This document shows positions 11,631 through 22,006 of a stretch of 64,000 bases of DNA, in pieces. The position numbers and the translations under genes were made by a program. The notes beneath the pieces were generated by a model. It was not told the origin of the DNA, searched no databases, and saw nothing but the letters and a program-made list of their open reading frames with translations. Position 1 is the stretch's first letter. Each line of letters opens with the position of its first letter. This stretch comes from Diphasiastrum complanatum (lineage: Eukaryota; Streptophyta; Lycopodiopsida; Lycopodiales; Lycopodiaceae): positions 3,983,194 through 4,047,193 of the forward strand of contig CM055113.1 in assembly GCA_029204225.1 (NCBI GenBank), in the 5' to 3' direction.

Positions 11631-13425
11631 TTGTATTTGCTATCCATCATTTTATTTAATGTTGCAATAGGATTAGTTGCGATAGCAGATTTAGGCACAA
11701 CATCATACATGATTTAGGCAAGGGAAAAGGGTTTAGCTGCCGGTTTGGATTAGACCAGTTGTGTAGAAGGGCCCGATAACTACCCAGGAGATAGGGCTAG
11801 AGCGACTGGGGAGCACCTACAACAACAAAACTGCCAAAATTTAAGGAATCAAGGTTTCTAGACTCCGACCGGAGGAAGATACGTTGATGAGAAAGTAGAT
11901 TCCCATAATAAAAGTGGGCAGTACGCACTTTGGAAACAAGAAGTCAGGGCTACGGGGAGCACAAAGAAAGTTGTAGATTGTTTTCACAACGTGCTGGCTG
12001 TAGGTGATCTGCCTTGCCTGCATCTACGGCCATTTTAGGATGATTCAAAATTGATTAGGGTCTTGAATCACAGCTTTGCTTGTTATTTGCTTGGTTTGTG
12101 GACGCTTTATTGTGGACTCCACTGTTTTCAACTATGAGGTAGAAATGAAAAGGCAATCCTCCGCAGCTTGTCTGACAAATAGAAGCTTGTCTGAGTACAA
12201 GGATAAAAATGAAGGGGAGTGCTAGGATGGGTATGCGAAAGAGTAAATTGGCCACTTCAGTTGGTGTTCAGGACTGTGAAAGCTGGAACCGAGCATCAGG
12301 ATTAGGTAGATGGTCCCAGTGTCATAAAAGCAGTAGCAAATAACATACTATTGCCTTAATTAGTGTTGGTTACTTATTGTCATCTACATCGAAGATATAA
12401 TTCAAATTTATAATACCATGCCACCAATATAAAGAAAAATGTGACTAAAATGCAAAATTACTTTTTTATCAACAACTAAACTCTAAAATTGTACAAAACA
12501 ACTAGAGCATATCTCATAACCTAGCTTAAATTCAATCTCAAGACTTGCTTATTTTGAATTGTGCACGAATTATATCATCAACGTGATCTGAAATTGAACA
12601 AAATAGGACTATTCACATTGAGACGAAAAGCAATAAAAGTAAAAGCTAGTGATAGAATACGGTTTCTTAGCGGAAACGTTGATTTCGATCTTTCATTTGA
12701 CTACAAAATCTTAAGGGGGAAGTCCAAAACAACAAGGCTACCTTTTAAAATATGGAAAGCGAAATACATGTACACCTGATTGATTATTGGTTATGAAATG
12801 TTGTTGAGATTTACTAAGAAAGGCGAAGATCAAATTAGATTTGTCAAGTTTTATGTAGTGGCTGCATGACACACTTGAAAAATAACCAACACGATTCTAC
12901 TCAAATACATTCTAGCTGAATTGAATTAAACTTAGAAATGGATAGCTTTTCCAGAAGGCTCCTTCGATAAATAAACACATACAGGAAGATTAGTCAAGGC
13001 ATCAATGGTTGAAAAGTAAAACCATATGTGAAACAATAAGCAATTTTAAAAAAGACAATCATTTGATAGTGTTGGCGAATGACAAAAACCTTTCAGTTCA
13101 TACTAATATTAAAATCGACATCAAGTAAATCTGTGATATGTCAATCGTACTTGTCAATCTTTATTGAGTGACATAGTTAAATCAAATCTAGTCAATCAGC
13201 TATGCTTCTACAGATGAATTGAATCTTTATTTAGTGACTAATTGATTTAAATATAATGAAGCTGCTCTATTTTCACAAAGGAAATGACAACATATCAGAT
13301 AAGTAAAACTTTGGTGTTTTTGCCTTTCCTAACCTGAAAACTCATCACAGCTGGCACAGAGTCATGGTTCTTGATCTTATTTATGTGGTTGCAAAACGAT
13401 TACAAAAATGTATTTGGATCTCTCA
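11631..13425 (+). repeat. Family X copy 1, 3' part, with internal inversion
   Basis: 11631-12405 matches 29080-29900 and 59605-60405 in the same orientation, including the tail that encodes a C-terminus ending NEGEC in copy 3. From about 12408 to 13398 the sequence matches the next part of the family in reverse orientation. A short tail (13400-13425) returns to plus orientation and matches 30605-30645. Copy 1 also contains about 330 bp (12631-12965) absent from copy 2. All coding frames are broken. Confidence 0.8.
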
Positions 13426-13429
13426 ATTT

Positions 13430-14702
13430 CAAAGTGGGAGAATCTGCGAACATTCGGTTCACCAAGATGCGATGGTGCTTCTTCTTGATGTTGTACAGAT
13501 CTGCTTGAGCTAGCTTGTCTTGGTATGGTGACATGTATCATCAGCTGCTCGGCTCTTGTAGTTGTAGCTGCAGGTTCTAAAGAAGAAACGTCATCGTTGG
13601 AAGATTCTATACTGCTGCGTAAAATAGGATGAAATGTCACAACATCATTCATCGATAGTTGTTTGAAATCATAGTATGTATGTTCTTGAAACAAATGCTT
13701 CATTGGTGGATGGATCATAAATTTTATAAGCTTTATGTTCATCAGGATAGCCAATGAGACTACATTTATTTGTCCTATGATCCAGTTTTTTCCTAAGGTA
13801 CATGAACAAAACATATACTACCAAATATTCTTAAATGGCTGACTCTAGGCTTGTTTCCATATAAGGAGTTTTGTTGTTGACGGCCTTAGTGCTAGATCTG
13901 TTCTATACGTAACAGGCTGTGACAGTAGCCTTTGTCCAAAACTTCGCAGGTAGGTGTGATTGGTGTAGCATGGATCTCGCAAAGTTGATAAGCATTCAAT
14001 TCTTTCTTCTTGCAATTCCATTCTACTGAGGTGAATAGGAACTTGTAAATTGTTTTCGAATGCCATGTTCAGCCATGTAGTCAGACATCTCGTTAGAGAG
14101 GTATTCGCCACCACCATCAATTTAGAGAGCTGTCACTTTTGTAGATGTTTGAATCTCAGCCATGGCCTTGAATCTCTTGAAGCATTCAAAGGCTTTTGAT
14201 TTGTGTTTAATGAACAAAACTGTAGACCATCTAGAATAATCATCTCTGAAAGTGATAAAATAAATTGCATCTCCTAAGGATGGAGTCGGCATTGGACCAC
14301 AAAGATCGCTATGTACAAGATCTAATACATGCTTTGTCTTGACAGATTGTGTTATGGAAAATTTGCAGGCTAGAGTGTTTCCCATAGATGAAAGATTCAT
14401 AGAAAAATAATTTTTTATCTTTTGAAAGAGGGAGATACAATCCATCAACAACGCATGTAAGAAAGTGATCTTGTATTCACGTGTCCAAATTGACTATGCC
14501 ACATAATAGCATGATTGTTTACATATTCATTTGAAGTACGAGCTAATGCAATTGAGTCAGAGAGTACATATAGATTTTCGATTCTAGTGCACTTAGTCAG
14601 AGTAGTATCTTCATCAAAGATTGTACACTGGTAAGATGAGAAAGTAAGAGACTGATAACATATTCTTAGATAGTTGAGGTACGTGAAGAACATTCGAAAC
14701 AC
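13430..14702 (-). pseudogene. Ty1/copia integrase fragment
   Basis: On the minus strand the pre-integrase zinc region (MWHSQFGHVNTRSLSYM) is followed by the integrase core (LDLVHSDLCGPMPTPS, then FRDDYSRWSTVLFI). Frameshifts at about 14120 and 13840 throw the rest into other frames: the Asp/Glu part of the core and the region after it are recognisable only in pieces (for example HRTNKCSLIGYPDEHKAYK by frame switching). The family differs from the copia elements at 18.6 and 53.3 kb. It is truncated where family X copy 1 ends. Confidence 0.75.
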
Positions 14703-15531
14703 AAATAGTGTGGAGGCCTATGATTCCACATTATCCAAGTTAATTGTTATATAGTGTAAATTTTTCAATTTTTGCACATATAAATATGTGATAGTGCCTA
14801 AATCAATGTAAAGGCCTATTTGCATCTTGTATTGCAATTAAGACTCGCAACGCTTTAAAGCGACATAGTAGCTGATCCCAATCGACACCTTAACAATTGG
14901 TGAATGACGCTAAGAGCTTGGTGTTCCTCTCTATAAGGCCGACACTCAGTGCCATTCTAATTACATAGAGATTGAGTGAACACACTCTGAGCTATTCTAT
15001 AACTGATCTTGATACGCATCTGTCTGCGACACACTCTTCACTTTGTACTCAATTCCATATTTTCTAATGTGGATTCATAGGCGACATCCGAGAGCGACAA
15101 TTCTAACTAATGTGTGCAAGGAATCAGCCAAAGCCTAAAAACATACCTCTAAACAGAACCTCCTTATGATTCTGATTGAGCTACGTGTTCAAATAAAGAA
15201 CTTAGTTGACATTTTGCTCTATTTGCTTTCTACGATAAAAACTAATTCCTTGTGTTTGTTAAGAGGAATCAATAGCCAAACAAATCTGTTGTAAGAGATC
15301 TTTTTGCTAGTCGTCGTCAGATTAAATTGCTTACTGTTATCCTAAGAGCTTACAAAATGCCTCAAACCATGTAAAAACATGATTTTTCAAACTATGAGCA
15401 ACAAGCTCATTCTTGCTCTTACTAGATCCAAGAGCATACACTTGATGACTCAACCACTTGATTTCTAAACATATCTAAGCCATGAATGACAAGTGATATG
15501 TCCATACTAGAGGCATGATACAAGACAATCA
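14703..15531. other. Unassigned AT-rich spacer
   Basis: No domain recognised in any frame. It separates two unrelated minus-strand copia fragments. Confidence 0.4.
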
Positions 15532-15912
15532 TTACCTCACTCCAACTATGAGATGTAGAAACCTCATAAAAGCAAGATGGTCCATCAAGTAATTGAAGAG
15601 AAGTTGAGGGAATATGTTGAAGTGAATACCACCAGAGGCTCCTATCCCAAGCATCCTCGGCCGAAGTACAGCACCAATCTCTCTCAAAATCTCATTAGAG
15701 ACATTCATCTTGATATAATGGAGAGCCATCCTAGCTCTCTTCTTATACTTTTGTACTCCTTGAAGGACTTGAGGCTCCTCCTCAATCACAAGTACAATGT
15801 CCATCACATCTTGGAGTATCAAGATTGACTCCATTCTAACCTTCCAAATAGAATAGTTGGAGGTAGATAGTCTTTCACTAGATTCCAATAGAAAGGAACC
15901 AATAGATGCCAT
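15532..15912 (-). pseudogene. Ty1/copia gag fragment, minus strand
   Basis: ATG at 15912 opens a gag very like that at 53272 (ERLSTSNYSIWKVRMESI, QDVMDIVLVIEEEPQVL, RARMALHYIKMNVSNEI). After REIG the frame shifts: another frame still reads SAEDAWDRS, so an indel is responsible. Homology is lost at about 15590, so capsid C-terminus and all of pol are absent. Its leader upstream (to 16600) shares blocks with the leader of the 51780 element, including an ACGTGTGA motif, showing close kinship. Confidence 0.85.
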
Positions 15913-16587
15913 GTAATATTGAAGACTCCATGTGATTTAGACAATAAAATGTTGCTTCTCTCTCACTATAGGATCCCTGAAAGGTATACTACCAACTCCT
16001 ATGCAAGATCTTGCAACAAAATGTGAGATGGATCTCACTAGCTCTACCAATCTCTCACAAACTAGATCAATCTCTCATCAATTGATGGAGTATAGGCAAA
16101 GTTTGGGTCAAACTATCTTCAGCACGTGTGAAACACTCCAAGAATCTCAAATATATGACATTGGCAAGCCTCTTCTTGGATTTTTTGGTCAAACTAGCAA
16201 GATATGATCAAACCAAATGTGTCTACACAGGTCTAGGTGCCCTACCTAATCCTCTTCAAAAGCTTATAACTTTTGATTGGCTCTACCAAATGAATTGAAA
16301 CAAATTACTACAAAAACTAGACAAAACTAGCTTTCAAACAAGCTATCTAGCACCAAATTTGGATCTAACTTAGAAGAGAACTTTCCAAATGAACTTGGAT
16401 GTACTTCACACGTGCCTGAGCACTGAATTCCGTACAGTATCTGAAATGATTCAATCATTATGATAATGAACCCTCTTGATCCAAATTTCCTTGAGATAGC
16501 ATGGGAGATGTAATTAACACTCTCTAGATCTTGATTTTCATGAAATTTTTGAAACTATGAATGATAGATGCATCAAAAGCTTAGGTA

Positions 16588-16600
16588 GGCTCTGATACCA
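16588..16600 (-). promoter_or_regulatory. Primer-binding site (Met tRNA), minus strand
   Basis: The complement reads TGGTATCAGAGCC and lies directly after the LTR end at 16601 in minus orientation. It belongs to the truncated element with gag at 15532-15912. Confidence 0.85.
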
Positions 16601-16955
16601 TGTGAAAATTCATAGGGATAGCCTACATATAAGTGAAGTATATCAATGCTTTATGTTTACAATATGTTGTTGTTGTTGATAGAGAATTGTTGTAATAGCA
16701 TGAGTTCCAATAAGATAGTTTATGTTGTTATCATGAATATAAGCTTGGCCTCTTTGGAACATAGAAGGGGAGCATATACTCTTGATGTCTAGAACACACC
16801 AATTGAGTTAGGAATCAACCTATGAAAATCATGATGTAGACTTACATCACTTAAGGAAATCTATTGGTATCTTGAGTTGGTTCACTGGAATACCACATTG
16901 TGTCTAGGGGTGATTGCCCCAAATCTCGAAGCACGGGTGAACTTAGTTGTCAACA
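16601..16955 (-). repeat. 5' LTR of the minus-strand copia fragment
   Basis: In minus orientation it would run from TGTTGACAAC at 16955 to TTTTCACA at 16601, giving TG...CA ends and about 355 bp. The same LTR, inverted and joined to the same gypsy sequence, occurs at about 31331-31660. The outer boundary is inferred from the TG and from where gypsy similarity begins. Confidence 0.6.
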
Positions 16956-17110
16956 TTGTAAATAGATATAGGGTCTATGGCCTTTGGGAGTTGGTGTTGA
17001 AACAACTCGTTCAAGGTTGTCCTATCTCTGGCAGACCAAAGATGGTTCCAAAGTTGTGCATTCCTTTCATGTAGATCTTACGTATCATGACTCGTTTTTG
17101 GTGACAAGAG
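16956..17110 (-). pseudogene. Gypsy pol 3' segment, fragment
   Basis: The minus-strand translation is the same degraded gypsy segment seen at 31240-31330 and 49520-49852 (around TLNEMF and the block after it), recognisable by its DNA match with 31250-31330. Frames are broken. Confidence 0.55.
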
Positions 17111-17326
17111 AAACTACAAAAGTTGACGACCCATTCAAAGGTTTTATAAGTCATCTTCTTAAGACCACTAATGATAGCATATGTTGCTATGTCTTTTGTT
17201 GCTATTCATCCATAGTCATATCTCTCTCGAAATTCAACCACATCATAGGAGGATGATATTTCGAATACAGTTAGCCTAAGATAAGCTTTTAAAATATTAT
17301 AGTATAGGGCTCTTAGAATGGTATTA

Positions 17327-17331
17327 TATGC
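17327..17331 (+). repeat. Target-site duplication TATGC (left)
   Basis: TATGC directly precedes the 5' LTR and is repeated at 22656-22660 directly after the 3' LTR, the 5-bp signature of integrase-mediated insertion. Confidence 0.95.
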
Positions 17332-17985
17332 TGTGAGAGATTTCAACTAGTTTAGTCTAGTTTAGTCACATTTTGGTAAATTGTTAATAAGAGGCCAAAA
17401 CTCATTTTAGACTTAGAGATAAACTTTTTGAAGTTATATTAGTTTAAACTACATTCAATAAACACTTTTGGAAAGTGTGGGAAAGTTGGTAGTCGAGTTT
17501 GAGAGAGATTCAAATTTGAACTTTGGGTACATTGAATCTAGACCCAAAAATAGTAGGGTTTACATTTTGGAGGGAAAGCCAAGTGGCCAAATAGGGTTTG
17601 GAAACTCTATAAAAGGATGTAACTATTGGAGAGACACATCTTCTCTCTTCTCTCTCTCATTTCATCATTATACATGGTTCTCTTTGGGTTCTACTACTCA
17701 TTGGTGCACTATCTTGGTGTTATCTTGCAATTCTATGTGTAGAATGATCATTTATTGCTATTTTCGGTTCCACACGTGTGAAATACAGTAGGTTACTGTA
17801 ATTGTACGGAAAGCAAACATATTTTATGTTTTGGTTCATGTTTGATCAATATCTCTTAGAGTTTGCATCTCATTTTGTATGTAGATGCTGATTTTTCTAC
17901 ATTGGCAGGATTGTTGGTTTGTTCCTTATTGTAACCAAAGATTTGGGACTTGGATTGGATCTTGAATGATCTGAAATCCTTCACA
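17332..17985 (+). repeat. 5' LTR (654 bp)
   Basis: Starts TGTGAGAGATT and ends CTTCACA. It contains a TATA box (TATAAAAGG at 17608-17616) followed by a CT-rich stretch, and the palindrome CACACGTGTG at 17771-17780. A 107-codon frame inside it occurs identically in the 3' LTR and is not considered a gene. Confidence 0.95.
17608..17616 (+). promoter_or_regulatory. LTR TATA box
   Basis: TATAAAAGG lies in the middle of the LTR with CT-rich sequence 30-45 bp downstream, a plausible Pol II start for the element RNA. The 3' LTR has the same box at 22278. Confidence 0.6.
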
Positions 17986-17999
17986 TGGTATCAGAGCTC
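17986..17999 (+). promoter_or_regulatory. Primer-binding site (Met tRNA)
   Basis: TGGTATCAGAGCTC follows the LTR end with no gap; the first 11 bases match the initiator Met tRNA complement. Confidence 0.9.
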
Positions 18000-18586
18000 T
18001 TGTGTTTCAGGTTATGAAAGGATCAGCCATCTTTAGCAAGAAGTTTGAGGAGTTACCAATGCTAGAGCATGCTAGATTGATCTCTACTCAAAAATCAGCA
18101 TTTTTGCATGTGTAGAATTGATCTTTTGTAGGTCAAAACTCAATATAGGGTTATATACTTGATCAATTCCGATTTAACACTTGGCTTACTGGAATTAGAT
18201 GATTTTTGGTGCATTAGGAAGGTCTCATTGGAGTCTACAAGAAGATATACCAAGTTTCTAGAAATTGCATGTAGAATTTGAGATATTCAATTTTTTGTGA
18301 TTTTGTCAAAACCCTAATTTTGATTGGATCTCTAGTTTGTGAGGTTACTGAACTTTATTTGAGTGTGTTTCAATCTTAGGAAGTGGCAAGAATCATTAGA
18401 TTGAGGATAGATCATAGGTTGATCAAGATTTCACTATTCTATGTGTTGATTTTCTAGTTAGAAGTGCTAGAAGAGATTTGAGAGGTTCCATATCTTTGTG
18501 ATTTCTTCTTGAGTTCATTTTTTGACATTCAAGAGAGTGCTTTGTGCATTGGAACAGGTTGAAAGAGAAGATCAGGTCACTTCAAC

Positions 18587-21500
18587 ATGGCTACAAGTGG
18601 TGGATTTATGTTGGAGAGCAATGATAGGCTTACCTCAATCAACTATTCTACTTGGAAGGTGAGGATGGAGTCCTTATTGGAGATGAATGAGTTGATGGAG
18701 ATTGTTGCAGGTGTGGAGGAGAGACCTCAAGCACCTCAAGATCAAGTGAGGTATGACAAGAGAGCAAAGAAAGCTCTACACATGATTAAGATGAATGTTA
18801 CCAATGAACTTCTCAAGGAAGTTGGTAAGTGCACATCATCTTTGGAGGCTTGGGAAATTTTGAAAAAGCTTTATGAATCCAAGTCTACATCAAGAGTGCT
18901 TACTCTTAGGAGGCAAATCTTTCAAAGTTTGCAAAAGAGGGAAGAGAGTACTCATGCTTTTGTTTTGAGGGTTAAGGCATTCAATGATGAGTTAGCATGT
19001 ATTGATGAAAGCATTAAGGAGGTAGAGCTTGTTCAAGTTATACTTAATGGCTTGTTGGATGATCATGCTAATCTTGTTCAAAGTTTTGCTATTCAAAAGA
19101 CTTTGCCAAGTATTGTGGATTTGCAAGAGATCTTGGTGAATGAGGAGTATAGGCTTCAATCAAGAGGAGGTGGATCTACATCGACATCTCATTATGAAGA
19201 GGATGCTATGTTCATCAAAGGCAAGTTCAAGGGCAAAGGCAAAGGCAAGTGGTCTAAAGGGCAAGATCAAGGTGAGACTTCTTCTTTTGGAAAAAAGAAA
19301 GATAAGTCTAAGTTGAAATGCTTTTATTGTGGAATCAAAGGGCATTTTGCAAATGAATGTTTGAAGAAGCAAAGAGATGAAGGTAGCAAGCAAATCAACT
19401 TTACTACTAATGATGAGGGTCTAGGTGGTGGTGATTCTCTTTTGATGTGTTCATCAAGTCCAATATCAAGTGAAGGTGACAAAGATTCATGGTGGATTGA
19501 TAGTGGAGCTAGCTCACACATGACTAGTCACAAGGAGTTCTTTACTTCTTTGGTCACTTATGATGGAGCCAAGAAAGCAATTCACATGGCCAATGGTGGT
19601 GAGTGTGTGATTGAAGGTATTGGTTCAATTCCTATTTGTCTCTCTACTAATAGGAAAGCAAGACTTGATGGTGTTCTTTACATTCCTTCACTTTCAAAGA
19701 ATTTGCTAAGTGTTGGTCAAATGATAAAGAAAGGATACATGGTAAAGTTTGGTGGTGATGCTTGTTTCATTACAAAGGAAGAAATCTTGGTTGCTAGGGG
19801 CAATAGACAAGGTAGACTTTTAAAGCTTGATGCTTTTGTTATGGCTAACAAAAAGGATGGAATGGAAAAGGAGATTGGTCTCAACTTTCCAAAGTTATCT
19901 TTTAGCATCAATAAGATTGGTGGATCTTATGCAAAGTCTAACAAGCTTCCTTATGCTAGATCTAGGTCAAGATCTAATATGCTTCTTGGAGATGTTCATC
20001 TTTGTGCTAACTTGGCTAGTCTTGAGGATAATGATGGTGTTTCAATGGTTCTTCATGGCAAGTGCAAGCATGCAAAAGTTAAGGAAAGAGCTAACTTCAT
20101 CAATGGAGGTGGTGAGGGTTCTTCCTTGGAAAAGATTGTTGCTAATGATTTCTTTGATCATATGGAAAAGGATGTTGCTAGGTGCATGCATGAAGGAGGT
20201 GGTTCTTCTACATTCTTTTGTTATGAGTCCAAGAAAGTCATTTTTCCAGCAAGTGGAGTCACATGTCTTCATAAAGAGAGTAGATCAAATGGTTCTATCA
20301 AGAGACTTGGTGAGGGAGATAGTCACAAGTCAAGAAGAAGAGAAGTATGTGAAGAGTTCAAAGTAGGATGTACTTTGAATGATGTCATTTTGAATGATAG
20401 TGAGGAGGAATCATTATCATGTGAGTCATTACCTAAAACATTGAGTAGAAGTTCTTGTTTGAAAAAAGAGAGTACTTCAATCATTCTTATGTTGAATGTA
20501 CTAATCATTTTTTTCATGGCTTCTAATGTTTTTGAGGTTTCTACTTCTTATGATGCAATCATTAAGAGGGAGTCTTATGAAGGAAAGAGCAATGAAAGAT
20601 TGGTTCTTGGGAAGATCCAAGGCATGGATCTCACATCTCTTCATCAACTCAAAGGATTCTATGATTATGAATTGATCACTCATGATCAAGATGGCAAAAA
20701 GTTGGTTGGAGAAGACTACATGGAACAAATCGAGAGGCAATTTCTTCAAGGCAAGGGAGATCTCATTGGTGAGCTTATTGAGGTTTGTTATGGACTCAAG
20801 AGGGCTGGATTTATTAGGTTTGATACTCATCTTCACCTACTCTACTTCATGTTGGATGGAAAATTTGGAATCTATCTTTTGATTTATGATGGTGACATTG
20901 GTGACATTGTTTTCACTAACCTTTGTGGGAGATCGAGATCAAGCATTGATGAGATCTTGTTGAATCTAGATCATATGTTTGAGAGGGAGTATTTCCAGAG
21001 GTTCAGGTCTGAAGATATTCATATCTTTGATATCTTTGATGATCAAGAGGAAGATCAAGAGGTTGGTCTTAAAGGGCTTCAACAACACAAAAGGAAAGGT
21101 GGCAATTTGGAGCTAGTCAAGAGTATCAAAGGAAGGTTATTTGGCAAAGATGTTATGGATCTATTTTTGCAGCTTATTGAAGACTCAAGTAAGGTCAAAG
21201 GAGCAGCAAGGAAGTGTTGTTCAAGTTTACTTTACTTGTTCTATCTCATGTTTGAGCTATTTCATGTGGATGTGTGCAAATTGTCAAGATATGGACAAAC
21301 TAGCTACATTGTCTTGCAATATCTTATTGTTGGAGTTGTACTAGCATTCTTGGCTGGTTTTGCTGATGGAAATGAAGTTATTGGAGGTTCATTATGTCAC
21401 TCATCCATGGCTAAGTTCTCAAGTGTTGAGCTACTTGGTGCCAATACTTGGGGATTGTCAATTTTTGGTGAATTCATGGTCATTTTCTTGTGTCAAGTAG

Positions 21501-22006
21501 ATCTTGAAGATGGACTAGTGCAAATTACTTGGTTTATGGAGTCATGTGGTGCTAGATTTGCATCATGTATATACTCACCTACTCATGGATTTCCAAGGTT
21601 TGATGGTGTCTTGTGGCAAGATGGAGATGGAGGCACATTCATGGAGTTTTATGGTGAAGACATATCAAGAAAGGACAAAGTTGGAGGAGACAAGCAAGCA
21701 AATGGTCATCACTCACATTTATTGTTTGGTTGCTGTAATTTTCCAGAGAGTTCAAAGTTTGAAACATGGAGGAATCATTTCATTTACATTCTATTTGGTT
21801 CTTCATGTTCTAGTTATATCTTGATGTGTAAAATTGATGTAAGAAATAGTGAAGCATCCAATTTGGACACTATTCTCTATATCAATTATGAAAGATACTT
21901 TAGAACCTTAGAAAGAAGATCTATACTTAGGATGGAGATCATTCTAAAGTTGGATCAAAGTTCTATTGTCAAAACTATGCCAAAACTAGTTGAAGAGGGA
22001 GTGTGA
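18587..22006 (+). CDS. Gag-protease fused to rewritten, integrase-less pol (1139 aa)
   Basis: ATG at 18587 starts a typical copia gag (residues 1-230), followed by a Lys/Gly-rich linker, zinc knuckle CFYCGIKGHFANEC (245-258) and aspartic protease WWIDSGASSHMTS (active-site Asp305-Ser-Gly) continuing to LLSVGQMIKKGYMVKFGG (about 390). The integrase zinc region and DDE core expected next are absent; 420-660 is Ser/Glu/Lys-rich and matches nothing known to me. From 711 a ghost of copia RT appears: DYMEQIERQF, CYGLKRAG, RFDTHL, then IYDGD where active RTs have YVDD, then FQRFRSEDI and SSLLYLFYLMFELFHVDVCKLSRY in RT/RNase H order. Hydrophobic stretches lie at 631-648, 907-925 and 955-969. The frame stays open to the polypurine tract, and the TGA stop (22004-22006) is supplied by the first bases of the 3' LTR. 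Gag and protease are probably functional; RT activity is not expected. Confidence 0.9.
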   Translation: MATSGGFMLESNDRLTSINYSTWKVRMESLLEMNELMEIVAGVEERPQAPQDQVRYDKRAKKALHMIKMNVTNELLKEVGKCTSSLEAWEILKKLYESKSTSRVLTLRRQIFQSLQKREESTHAFVLRVKAFNDELACIDESIKEVELVQVILNGLLDDHANLVQSFAIQKTLPSIVDLQEILVNEEYRLQSRGGGSTSTSHYEEDAMFIKGKFKGKGKGKWSKGQDQGETSSFGKKKDKSKLKCFYCGIKGHFANECLKKQRDEGSKQINFTTNDEGLGGGDSLLMCSSSPISSEGDKDSWWIDSGASSHMTSHKEFFTSLVTYDGAKKAIHMANGGECVIEGIGSIPICLSTNRKARLDGVLYIPSLSKNLLSVGQMIKKGYMVKFGGDACFITKEEILVARGNRQGRLLKLDAFVMANKKDGMEKEIGLNFPKLSFSINKIGGSYAKSNKLPYARSRSRSNMLLGDVHLCANLASLEDNDGVSMVLHGKCKHAKVKERANFINGGGEGSSLEKIVANDFFDHMEKDVARCMHEGGGSSTFFCYESKKVIFPASGVTCLHKESRSNGSIKRLGEGDSHKSRRREVCEEFKVGCTLNDVILNDSEEESLSCESLPKTLSRSSCLKKESTSIILMLNVLIIFFMASNVFEVSTSYDAIIKRESYEGKSNERLVLGKIQGMDLTSLHQLKGFYDYELITHDQDGKKLVGEDYMEQIERQFLQGKGDLIGELIEVCYGLKRAGFIRFDTHLHLLYFMLDGKFGIYLLIYDGDIGDIVFTNLCGRSRSSIDEILLNLDHMFEREYFQRFRSEDIHIFDIFDDQEEDQEVGLKGLQQHKRKGGNLELVKSIKGRLFGKDVMDLFLQLIEDSSKVKGAARKCCSSLLYLFYLMFELFHVDVCKLSRYGQTSYIVLQYLIVGVVLAFLAGFADGNEVIGGSLCHSSMAKFSSVELLGANTWGLSIFGEFMVIFLCQVDLEDGLVQITWFMESCGARFASCIYSPTHGFPRFDGVLWQDGDGGTFMEFYGEDISRKDKVGGDKQANGHHSHLLFGCCNFPESSKFETWRNHFIYILFGSSCSSYILMCKIDVRNSEASNLDTILYINYERYFRTLERRSILRMEIILKLDQSSIVKTMPKLVEEGV
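21992..22001 (+). promoter_or_regulatory. Polypurine tract
   Basis: GAAGAGGGAG directly precedes the 3' LTR and would prime plus-strand DNA synthesis. It is also coding, encoding the last residues of the ORF. Confidence 0.8.

Noticed and set aside
17468-17791. A 107-codon ORF in the 5' LTR, present identically at 22138-22461
   Set aside because: Identical because the LTRs are identical. It lacks an ATG start at its beginning, has no domain and overlaps the TATA box and transcript start.
19160-20836. Several minus-strand ORFs of 64-111 codons
   Set aside because: Antisense shadows of the 1139-codon plus-strand ORF, with no recognisable motifs.
20460-21860. Envelope-like protein, because of hydrophobic stretches in the 3' half of the 1139-codon ORF
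   Set aside because: No signal peptide, the frame is continuous with gag-protease, and RT landmarks lie between the hydrophobic stretches; a membrane role is not supported.
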